Shown here piece after piece: positions 54,812-64,000 of a stretch of DNA of 64,000 nucleotides (its first letter is position 1; each line of letters starts with the position of its first letter). A model generated the notes under the pieces. The model worked only from the letters and a program-made list of their open reading frames with translations. It searched no databases and was not told where the DNA came from. Origin of the DNA: Chloranthus sessilifolius. Its lineage: Eukaryota > Streptophyta > Magnoliopsida > Chloranthales > Chloranthaceae. The stretch lies in the NCBI GenBank assembly GCA_021018995.1, contig CM037593.1, positions 17,140,088 through 17,204,087 of the forward strand, given 5' to 3'. The translations under genes and the position numbers were made by a program.

Positions 54812-55327
54812 CTCCCCATCCAACATGTAAGCTGCCCATCTTACACTCTCATCTTCCGTGCAAGTTAACACGCTAAAGACTTTCTCCATCTCCATCAACC
54901 AGTTCTCAGCGGCCATTGTGTCTGCCTGCCCAAAAAATGAAGGAGGTCTCATCCTCCTAAACTCTGTAAATGATGAGGGCACAGGCAACGCAGGTCCTAC
55001 AGGTGGTGTAGGTGGCTGCTGTTCTCTTGATGCATGAGCTGCAAAGGATGCGGCTTGTTGTGCCATGGCAGCTGCCATAGTCTCCATAGTGTGCATCATC
55101 CTTTGTCGCTCCTCTCTATCTTCTTGTCTTTCTCTCAATCTTTCTTGCTCTCTTAGATCTTGATCCTGATGATCTCGATCTTCTTCATCCCGTTGTCTAC
55201 TACTACTGCCCCCTGGGGCCTCAGTACCTCCTAAAGGTACTCTATTGGTGGGAGAGATGTAACCATCTCCACTACGTAGACTCCTCTGTTGGCCTCCCCT
55301 TGGTCGGCCTCTTCCTCTAGATGACAT
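54812..55327 (-). pseudogene. Chromovirus gag, N-terminal part
   Basis: From 55327: MSSRGRGRPRGGQQRSLRSG, then an Arg/Glu-rich stretch and RMRPPSFFGQADTMAAENWL, then EMEKVFSVLTCTEDESVRWA and AYMLDGE. This is a typical gag start (the PPxFxGxxDxxxAExWLxExE block). The frame runs on into the nested element's LTR and stops at 54620. The capsid end and zinc knuckle are lost. Confidence 0.88.
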
Positions 55328-55409
55328 TTGCGGCTGTATTTGAAACTAAAGTTTCGTTAGCAGAAGCCCCTATGTTGAAAAGAACCCTTGTCAATGCTAA
55401 AAGAAAATA

Positions 55410-55422
55410 GCTACGATACCAA
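55410..55422 (-). other. Primer-binding site of the chromovirus element
   Basis: The minus strand reads TTGGTATCGTAGC, close to the initiator-Met tRNA site TGGTATCAGAGC. It lies about 30 bp inside the LTR copy at 55449; that spacer reads GGGGTGCCAAACCGGCGCCAGC. Confidence 0.7.
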
Positions 55423-55448
55423 GCTGGCGCCGGTTTGGCACCCCAAAA

Positions 55449-58182
55449 CCCGTGCCATCAGCACGATCATCTTGACCGTGCCCCTTAGCTAAGCACGGAA
55501 CACTGGTATATCAAGCATTGCAATAAAATAATAAACGAAATTGCGGAATTTGAATCTATATTAATTAACTCTCCAAAAGACAGTTCTACCCTCATGCCTC
55601 TACATGAATGGAGAACCGATCCGAACCATCGATGATAGCAATCATCACGGATGGTTCGCCTAAAAGAATAATCCCATCTATATATATATACATGGTTTAA
55701 ACAGAATCAAGGCTTGACATACCAAGCCGTACAAAAACTCTCTCTAAAATCCCTCAAAGTGGCACAACGGAGTCCTCTAGAAGAAGTCCTCTGGAGGTGG
55801 CTCAAACTCTTCACCGGCCGCAAGGTCCGACTCGCCGGGATCAGCGTCTCCTGAAGCCGCGGCAGCTGCTAGTAGTGGACCTGCGACGTATAGTCTATAG
55901 GGTGAGCTACATCCTAGCTCAATAGGGAACAAACACAGTGAACATATAAATTATGACTCACATATATTCCATGATATGCTATGCATGATGTGTCTATGCA
56001 ATTTTTTTGATAAAACAGTTAGAAAGCATTTCGTTTTACTGTTGATTACATATATTTTCATTTACTCATGAATGATGCTGAAAAGGCCTAAAGCAAAACT
56101 TAAACTTTCAACTTAAGTAATCCCCGAGCAATATAGCATCGAGCCCCGATGAGATACCCATCATCGTCATCTATATAGACAGTTTTAACCGTATTCCCTG
56201 GGAATACAAATAGTATCCAAGCCCCCTTTCCCCTGGGGATTGGTGGCGGGGTTTCACTTGTCTCAATCAACACCCCTGGGGTGTGCTTACTATGTACGGA
56301 TAAGCCTCCGCACTGGCCTACGGTTTCGCCGCCGTATCGGTCACGGATATCCTGCCGTGTCAGTCGTGGATATCCCGCCACGTCGGTGGGGTACCCTATC
56401 AAACCTCAAATAACAAAAATATCGGTGCCTTACATAATAGTTATTCACCGTGTAATTGTGCTATCTTATATCAGTTAGGCCCTATCAAACATGATTCAAT
56501 CCTTGGATACATCCCTGGGATGTATCCATTTACTTGCATCACACCTGATGCTCTTATCTCTTTACTTCTTCATCCCCTGGGGATGATTCATTAGTTTACT
56601 CTTATGAATGTCACACACGCACACTTTTCACAATTCTTTAAGCAGTAAAATATTTGAATTGAACTCTATATCACTACATACATGCTCTTGTAAAATAAGG
56701 TACATGTTCAAGGCGTTCCCTACCTCAAGTCTTCATTTGTTCAATGCATCAAGGTCCCACGTGGCTCCTTGTGCACTAGTCCATACGTACCACCTATGGT
56801 ACCATATAACAGGTAAAACAAATCACAAAGGATGCAATAAAGGAGGTATAAGACCCTCCAAGAATCTTAGAGTCAAACCCAAAAGTCAACATAATTCATG
56901 TCAGTCGATTAATCGAGCTCCAAAATCGATCAATCGAATCTGATTCGATTAATCGATTTCCAAAATCGATTAATCGAAGGTCAATATCGATTAATCGAAG
57001 TAATTTCGATTAATCGAAATTCTCCTTTTCGCAAAGTAATTTCACTATTCGAACAGTCGAGCTTTCATTCGATTAATCGAATCCAATTTCGATTAATCGA
57101 AATTCCTCTTTTCGCAAAGTAATTTCACTGTTCGAACAGTCGAGTTTTCATTCGATTAATCGAATCCAATTTCGATTAATCGAAATTCTTCTTTTCGCAA
57201 AGTAGACTCCCAGTTCGAACAGTCGAGTTTTCATTCGATTAATCGAATCCCATTTCGATTAATCGAAATTATTCTTTTCGCAAAGTAGACTCTCAGTTCG
57301 AACAGTCGAGTTTCACAAGTTGATTAATCGATCCCAAATCGATTAATCGAAAACTAAAATCGATTAATCGAAATCCCATTTCGATTAGTCGATTTTTCCT
57401 CAAGTCATTTCCTCCAACCCCTGGGGTCCACTGGAGGTTGTCAGTCGATTAATCGATCCCCAAATCGATTAATCGAAATCCAAAGTCGATTAATCGAAAT
57501 CAAATTCGATTAATCGAAATCGGGGTCCTCTGACCTTTCAACTTCCTGGCCAATTTCGATTAATCGAAACCCAATTTCGATTAATCGAAATTGTCAGATT
57601 CAGCCCCTTTCGAGCTGTTCTTCCCAATCTTTTTCCATACTTTTTCCTCTATTTTTCTAAGTCATTTTCCTATGATTTTGACCCACATTCAACTACAACT
57701 TAACCCCTATAATCTATGCATTTTATTTACAAAAAATCTTACCTTGAATAGATCTCAAGTTGATTTCAAATCTAGGGTTGGAAGGCTAGGGTTTCCAGCT
57801 TTTGTTCTAACGGATCCCTTGCGTTGAATCAGCCTCTTTAATACTTGAATCCTTCTTCCAATCACCCACAATAACTCCTTGCTTAATCACCCTCTTTACT
57901 CCCCTCTCTCTCTTCTTTACTTCTCTCTTAACTATCAAACATCTATTTTAGGGTTATTAAACCCTTTTATCCCTCTCCTAGTTTGTGTGTTGAGCACATG
58001 CACCTCAATAGGTGTATGCGACTTCATATTTACAACACACACCACGCAATAATTCAAACTATCACATCCCGTCCGTTCATCACATTCTATGCTAACTCAT
58101 GATCTCCTGATTGGTCAAACTTGTGACCAATCGGGCACGGATCCCGAGGTCATAGTTTTGTGTGATTTTTCGGGCTATTACA
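55449..58182 (-). repeat. 5' LTR of the chromovirus element
   Basis: 2.73 kb, starting on the minus strand with TGTAATAGCCCG. It contains the fuller version of the palindrome array. A minus-strand TATATATATAGATGGG at about 55675-55690 is a possible LTR TATA box. Confidence 0.9.
56900..57595. repeat. TCGATTAATCGA palindrome array in the 5' LTR
   Basis: Corresponds to 41900-42575 but keeps more intact palindromes (for example ATATCGATTAATCGAAG at about 56984, lost in the other LTR). It includes the same CTTTTCGCAAAGTA and GTTCGAACAGTCGAG spacers. Confidence 0.93.
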
Positions 58183-58494
58183 CTATCGGCTGCATAGCGT
58201 GGTGGTGTATTATCGCCTCAAGAGATCAGGGATTAACTATCCGCACCACTATTGCCTAGGTGGTTTTGGATGCATGGGATTTGAACTCGTGAACTCAACG
58301 CTATACATTTGAGGGCATTACTACTAGGGCAAAGGTTTAAGTTGAAGTATGGGATCGTCAACAGTTGATGTGGTGGTCATGGTGGACCACTGTCGATGTG
58401 GTGGTCCTGGTGGACTACAGTCGATGCATGACGGGTCTGCCTAAAATAAACTTTAGGCTCAAGTGTGCGGTTTTTGAGGAGTTAAGGGGGGTTC
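58183..58494. other. Flank of the chromovirus element, nothing recognised
   Basis: Low-copy-looking sequence with a short GATGTGGTGGTC duplication (58367, 58393). No gene seen. Confidence 0.35.
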
Positions 58495-58702
58495 ACATTA
58501 TGCCTAACCTCAAGGGGTTGGGTGAGCTGGCCAAGTACATGCTTCTAAAAGTAGGAGACCTGAGTTCGAATTCCCGCCCCCTCTTGAGGCCACTCTAGGG
58601 ATTTATATCCTGTGTTGACTCGGCATGTGCTGAATTTGGGGTGCACATGTGCCCTTGGAATTGAGCAGATGCTCTAAGAGGCCTGAATACCTAGGTTATC
58701 AA
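58495..58702 (+). mobile_element. SINE-like tRNA-derived element
   Basis: GGTGAGCTGGCCAAGTACATG resembles an A box and GAGTTCGAATTCC (58563-58575) a B box of RNA polymerase III. The sequence ends in CCTAGGTTATC plus an A run (58701-58712). Length and layout fit a plant SINE. Target duplications are not clear. Confidence 0.55.
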
Positions 58703-58720
58703 AAAAAAAAAACACCTAAT

Positions 58721-58925
58721 GATAGTGACAAATTTCCTTAAAATAAGACGGGATTCGGCAAATCAGGGATTAACCGAAATTTCGATGATTTGATTCAGTG
58801 AAATTAATGAAATTTGTTAATTTCAATGTTTTGTTTATTTTTCATATATTACTGGACATGAGTGGAAATGAACACCCAAAATAAACAATTTTTTTTTTTA
58901 AAATTACCCCAAATTTGCTACCATG
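58721..58925. mobile_element. hAT-like MITE, CATAGTGACAAATTT family, worn
   Basis: Left GATAGTGACAAATTTCC and right CCAAATTTGCTACCATG are inverted. The interior has CGAAATTTCG. No target duplication is detectable. Confidence 0.6.
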
Positions 58926-59098
58926 GTCGCCTCACTTTTGGGGCTAAGATAAGAGAGAGCTTTTTAGACGGATCCAAATTGTCAAGTAGCTAATATGTAA
59001 TCATATAAAAGTAACTCCTAAAAAATGGTGATTGAAGGGTTCCAGCTATTCGATCTTCCAAGTTGCATATAGACTGTCGTTCATTTTTAAGTCTGTAT

Positions 59099-59342
59099 CA
59101 AGGTATAAAAATCGGCCGATACCTACATATACTGGTTTTCAGCCAAATCAATACATATTGGTCCGATACGTACCAGTATCTTGTGTCAATATCACTAATA
59201 CGTATTGGCCGATACGTATCGAGTAGCGGCTGAGATGTATTGTTTATTTTAACAAAATTGACTGATATGTATCGGTATCGGCTAATTCATATCAGCCCCG
59301 AATAAAACGATACTCGGGACTGATATCGATTTTAATACTTTG
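59099..59342. mobile_element. hAT-like MITE with TATCGGCCGATAC repeats
   Basis: Left CAAGGTATAAAAATCGG and right CGATTTTAATACTTTG are inverted. Octamers GTCTGTAT (59091-59098) and GACTGGAT (59343-59350) match at six of eight. The interior repeats GATACGTAT and TATCGGC words. Confidence 0.75.
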
Positions 59343-59594
59343 GACTGGATTCAACGGTCACAAGATATTTTTACTTATGCTAGAAAAATGTGATAGAGAT
59401 GCATATTTTTATCTGTGCTAGAAAAAGGTTATAAAATGTCCTGTCACGTGGATTACTTTAGATTGTTAAAAAATATGCCAAGTGGCACCATGTAGCTCAA
59501 GAATTAGACCGTAAGAGTTTTTTCGTGGGGCTGAGCTAGGCATCCACTTTATGAATCATGTGGTACGATAAACCCAATTTGCTAGAGGTATCAT

Positions 59595-59838
59595 CATAGT
59601 CACCAATTCAGGGTCCAACAATAATTCGGCAAGGTTAAAATTTGAAAGAATCTAGCAAAATTTATAAAAGAAATATGGCAGAAATAAAGAAATAAGATTA
59701 AAAAAAGTAGAAAAAATAAAAAAAATATTAAAATTGACAATATTATTGAATGCGAAGTTCATGAATTTATGATTAATCTCTATATCCTTAAATTTGCGAA
59801 GAGTTTTTTTTTCAAAATTGGAGAATTTGGTGACTATG
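59595..59838. mobile_element. hAT-like MITE, CATAGTCACCAATTC family
   Basis: Ends CATAGTCACCAATTC and GAATTTGGTGACTATG are inverted. Octamers GGTATCAT (59587-59594) and GGTAGAAT (59839-59846) match at six of eight. Confidence 0.78.
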
Positions 59839-59989
59839 GGTAGAATGAATCATAAGTGAGATATTAAATATATACAATAACATAAATTTTAATACAAGTA
59901 AATGCTTTTTAAGTTGATAAACTTACTAATTTAAAAAAAAAGACCCAATTTCAAATTTTCTTATGTACAATTTCATATCTATTTGCTTT

Positions 59990-60265
59990 GAATGATGGAG
60001 ATGGTGGTCCTACTCCTAGTCTGGGCCCAGTCTTCTAGACAATGGATATTGAGATCATAGGCAGATCATAGGCGTATCATTAGACTGATCAAGACCATCA
60101 GATTTTGACTCCAAACGAGCAACTGAACATGATCATGGGTGTACATAAAATGTTAGATCAAAATCCGACCGACTGTTGGTACACCAATAGATTCAAGATC
60201 CATGGCATGGACGATTGAGACCGGAACTATCTTCATCATCTACAAAGAAAAGATGGTTTTTGGAT
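59990..60265. mobile_element. Foldback (MULE-like) element, worn
   Basis: The left part has GAATGATGGAGATGGT and GGATATTGAGATCATAGG; the right part has CACCAATAGATTCAAGATCCATGGCATG and CTATCTTCATCATCTACAAAG, the inverted equivalent. The motifs link it to 25094-25502 and 9135-9488. Borders are approximate. Confidence 0.5.
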
Positions 60266-60339
60266 TGGTGCCCTCGGAGTTTTGGTGTGTAAATAGAGGT
60301 TCCCTTTCATAATATAAAAAGGGCAGTGTTATATGGAGG

Positions 60340-60495
60340 ACATATTTTATGCAGATAAAGTGCAGGCGGCTGATGTGGCACGACGCAATTGGCTGCAAGT
60401 GCTATGAGACTCAATTAATGCAGGTCGGTGCAGCCAGTCATGTCACGCTACGTCAATTGCCTGTACCTTGTCCTCAACAAATCTGTCCTACGTTT
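60340..60495. repeat. Inverted-repeat element related to 7759-7869
   Basis: GGACATATTTTATGCAG and GTGCAGGCGGCTGATGTGGCACG are mirrored by GTCACGCTACGTCAATTGCCTG and ACAAATCTGTCC. It resembles the small element between the copia and PPR remnants. Class unknown. Confidence 0.5.
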
Positions 60496-60573
60496 ATAAT
60501 TTTCCTTATAAAAAAGAGTTAGTCTATGACTCTATAATGAGGGGTCCACTCATGATGGGTGGACACGATGTGA

Positions 60574-63200
60574 CGACCCGATTTCCCCCCTAAACGAAAT
60601 CAAGGATTTTGGGGAAGACCGTACCGTCCGATTCGATGCGATGCAGATTATCAGAACAGATATCAAATGCATATATGAAAATCAATTCAAATATCATGTG
60701 CATATAAATTATGGCATTAACTGAGAGAGATTTCATTATTTTATAGAACATATTAACAAACTAAATTGACCACCGTAAATAGTGATGCTAGTCATAATAT
60801 GTCCAAATGTACTAAGTCTAATTGTGCAGAGTATAACTATACCAATTCCATAACCCATCGATTATGGATGAAGATCCTCAGGCGGAAGTTCTTTAGTTAC
60901 TTCCAGCACAGTCGAAATTGCACTCAAGCTCAGGGACCTATCTAATGTCTGTACCTGTGACATAATATCGATATGAGCTAACAGTCTAAACTCAGTAGAT
61001 AAAAGATCAACACTAATAAATATCTTATCAAATCAATGCATAAATTCAATTATTATCATTAAAAGGCACTTTCAAATCAAAATAGAGAACTAAAGTTCAA
61101 TGACACTTTCATAAAAGAAAACTGAGGCTAAATGGCAGAGACATTTTCATATCAAAACAAAGACGAACCTTCAAGACATTTTTATAAAAACGAAATCTGT
61201 ATGCTCGTGAGTTCAAAATCGGAAACAGAAACCAATCCTTAAAAACATTGTCATATCTAAACAGAATTCGTAAGTCCTAAACTTCAAAAATCAAAGTTCT
61301 TAAATCAGAATTTAATGTCAGTGTTTTACTTCGGAGTTTAATATCAGGGTTCAACTTTAGATATAAAGTTCTAATTCAAAGTTCATATTCAGGATCAAAG
61401 TTCACATTCAGAATTCTTATTCAGATTTCACATTTGGAATTCATATGATTTAAGGTTTACATTCGTATTTAAGATTTAGATTTAGAGGTTTTATTCATAA
61501 GTCAGAGTTCATATCCATATTCGCAGTTCAAGTTCTTACCCATATTCACATTCATATTCCTATTCAGAGTTCAGAGTTCATAGTTCAGATTCACATAAGG
61601 AATTCAAGTTCTTATTTCAGAGTTCAGAGTCGAAGCAACGTGCATAGTTCATATTCAAAGTCATATTCAGAATTCGGAGTTCAGATACAAAGTTAAGATA
61701 CAGAATCATATACAGAGCATCCCATGAGCGGAAATAAGATAAAAACCTCGGGACCTCTACCCCTCTATGGATATAGAGTTCAGAGTTCAAATACAAAATC
61801 ACATACAGAGCATTTCATGAGCGGAAATAAGGTAAAAACCTCGAGGCCTCTACCCCTCTCTGGATATAGAGTTCAAATACAGAATCACATACAAAGCATC
61901 CCATGAGCGGAAACAAGGTAAAAACCTCGGGGCCTCTACCCCCCTATGGATACATAGTTTAGAGTTCAAATACAGATCAATAATCCATTGGGGCTGACGC
62001 ATCCTATGAAGCGGGAACAGAGCATTCCATGAGTGGAAACAAGGTAAACACCTGGGGACCTCTACCCCTCTCTGGGGCCTCTACTCCTCTCGCCCACTTG
62101 GATACAGAGTCATATATTCAAAATCATATGGAGTTCAAATATTCAAAGGACAGATTCAGAGTTCAAAATCACTTGGATACAAAGTTCAAAGTACGGATTT
62201 AGATACGAAATTCAAAGTTTTCGATACAATGAGAGTTCAGATTCAAATTTCTTAGTTGAAGTTCAATTTCAGAATTCATATTCAAAGATTGTATTCAGAA
62301 TTCATGTTCATATTCAAGTTTTCATAAAATTCGATACGATGATCACTATTCGATTTGAAGTTCAGATTCAAAGGGGTCTAAATTCAAGTTCGCAGTCAAA
62401 GTTCGAGTTCCATGTTCACATACGGAGTTCATATTCAAAATCGTATTCACCATTCATATTCAGAGTTGAAGATTCACAGTTCTTATTCAAAGTTCATATG
62501 CAAAGTCGAAGTCCTAGATTCAATATTCCAAGGGTTCGATGCAATGATCACTTTTCATTTCAAGGTTCAATTATTTCAAATTTCAATTCAAAGGGGCTAA
62601 ATTTAGTGTTCAAAAATCACCATTCAATTTTAAAATCATAAAGTCCATGATTCAAAGTCAAATATAACTGTGTAGTGAAATTTCCCTACGAATATTTTAA
62701 GATTCGATAGTTCAAAAATTCAAAAGTTGTTTCCAAAAATTCATTGTCAACATGTCTAAATTCAAAGTTCCGATTCAATACAAATAGCTAAATACAGTAA
62801 AAGCTAAATTCGAATTCAAACACAAGGGTCACATTCAATTATATCACAGAGTTGATGAATCAAAATTCAAGATGAAATTGTGCATTGAGTTTTCCCTACC
62901 TTAACTCCAAAGTCACACGAAAGCAAGGCAACGTCCTGATCGATGGTCTGGTTCCTTTCTCTACATCACATAAACAATGATGTATTAAGGATTTATTTTA
63001 ATTATTAATAACTTCGACGTCCTTAAATATTTTCTCAAAATTGAGGTGGAATGGACAAGTTCGTATTAACCTTGGATCATGTAGAACTTGTCCTAACTTG
63101 CCGCCCAATTTTGACACTTAAAACATTTGATTCGTGAAATTGTTATTTCACATAAAGTGAGAGAGCTTGTTGTCTTCTTTCTAATCCCACAACTTTTGGC
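60574..63200. mobile_element. LTR-like degenerate region with TTCA-rich arrays
   Basis: Begins GTGACGACCCGATTTCCCCCC, an LTR-type start. It has a GATATGAGCTAACAGTC..CTCAGTAGATAAA segment that recalls GAGCTACATCCTAGCTCAATAGG in the chromovirus LTR. It then becomes an array of GAGTTCA/ATTCA words (about 61330-62870). The end is not defined and there is no partner LTR; a solo Tekay/Del-type LTR is the best guess. Confidence 0.4.
61715..62100 (+). repeat. Tandem repeats of about 90 bp (4 units)
   Basis: CATGAGCGGAAA or close variants recur at 61723, 61816, 61902 and 62028, each followed by GGTAAAAACCTCGGG.CCTCTACCCC and GGATATAGAGTTCA. The last unit has an insertion. Units differ by point changes. 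Confidence 0.85.
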
Positions 63201-64000
63201 CTAAAATTCTGAGGAAAATTTGCCTGAATGAATTTTAACTCACTCGAGCAAATTCTTGATCTGTGTCAAAATATGACTATATTTCATACCCTAATACCCA
63301 CATTTAGCTATCTGATAAAGGCTATCTGACGACTATTGTGCAGTTTTAGTGATTTCAGGTATTTTCGTACGTTGGATCTTGCAGAAGCATAAAAGAGCAT
63401 AATTAGGGACAACATGAAAGCATTGCACTATGAAACCAACGAAAGCACTGAAATCCATAAAGAATCGATTGATCCCGTCATTATTGAAGAGAACTAAATA
63501 TGTCACATGTCAAAGTCAATCAATTGATTTTGAAAAATCAAATTTATTATTTTGGTTGATCATACGCATATATCCTATGACAAATATTTGCGTGCTCGGA
63601 TCAATAGATCCAATAGAGTCGTCATTGACAATGATTTGAATTAAATAGTGGAGTATTAAGTCTCATTCATCGCCATAATAATAATAATAATAATAATAAT
63701 AATTATTATTATTATAATAACAAGGCTTAATAAAAAATTTAAATATTCATCCTTAACAACTTTCTAGCCGGCTAATCCATGAAAATTGGACTCATATGCT
63801 AAGGCCTTGATATTCGTGAAAGACATCTTTTCCTCAAATTCGATGGTTAAAAAAAACACCCGATACATATGCTCAGATATAAGACATGAACTTATAAAAT
63901 AAGAAAATAGGTAACTCTAATTGCAACTGTAAATCGAGTCAAAACTCAACAATCGGGTCCGATTGAAAGGCTCACGAATAATTGTGGGGCTTAATAAAGA
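63201..64000. other. Right end of window, nothing recognised except a microsatellite
   Basis: No gene recognised. An (AAT)n/(ATT)n palindromic microsatellite lies at 63675-63720. Confidence 0.5.

Larger units (their letters stand above)
40442..58182 (-). mobile_element. Ty3/gypsy chromovirus (Tekay/Del-like) LTR retrotransposon, 17.7 kb, with nested Athila/Tat fragment and an extra ORF
   Basis: Near-identical 2.7-kb direct repeats at 40442-43160 and 55449-58182 are the LTRs. Read on the minus strand the order is: 5' LTR, tRNA primer site (about 55410-55422), gag (55327-54812), nested element (54810-49065), protease end plus reverse transcriptase, RNase H, integrase with chromodomain-like tail (49064-45897), palindrome array, extra ORF (44932-43444), polypurine tract (43173-43161), 3' LTR. 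The LTR start TGTAATAGCCCG and the AAGGTGGGGAGGA tract before it are as expected for Tekay/Del elements. No target duplication is found immediately outside the LTRs. All coding parts are broken. High LTR similarity implies a fairly recent insertion. Confidence 0.9.

Overview
The window looks like nuclear DNA of a flowering plant with a large, transposon-rich genome. The evidence is plant-type spliced exons with GT..AG borders, Ty1/copia, Ty3/gypsy and L1-type LINE remnants, many short non-autonomous DNA transposons, and plant-only protein families (TIFY and PPR). I cannot name the species from the sequence.

Layout. (1) 1-1154: the 3' part of a dead PPR gene of the SOAR1 (At5g11310) type, followed by a tandem copy of its tail; a second, internally deleted copy lies at 8148-8684. 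(2) 1.2-11.9 kb: intergenic DNA holding a structurally complete but internally deleted copia element (4717-7636, 5-bp target duplication), a hAT-like element with GGGGCGGAGCC ends (3430-4296) and other foldback elements. (3) 11.9-36.8 kb: one host gene, a TIFY8-like gene on the + strand. Its six exons (about 1.25 kb of CDS) are spread over 24.7 kb; intron 2 alone is 14.7 kb. The introns are packed with transposons: a copia gag fragment split by a LINE, a gypsy fragment, an inverted LTR pair, and at least ten hAT-like MITEs, many with recognisable 8-bp target duplications. (4) 36.8-40.4 kb: more MITE and foldback debris. (5) 40.44-58.18 kb: a 17.7-kb Ty3/gypsy element of chromovirus (Tekay/Del-like) type on the minus strand, with 2.7-kb LTRs, broken gag-pol, an extra ORF between integrase and the 3' LTR, and a truncated Athila/Tat-type element nested inside. 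(6) 58.2-64 kb: a SINE-like element, more hAT MITEs, and a degenerate LTR-like region with TTCA-rich arrays.

The most unusual signals are these. First, dense arrays of the palindrome TCGATTAATCGA occur in both LTRs of the 17.7-kb element and again directly upstream of a TATA box that precedes its extra ORF. Second, several hAT-like MITE families share one terminal-repeat pattern but carry different internal palindrome vocabularies. The only gene here that looks functional is the TIFY8-like gene. Every transposon ORF I examined is interrupted by stops, frameshifts or deletions.
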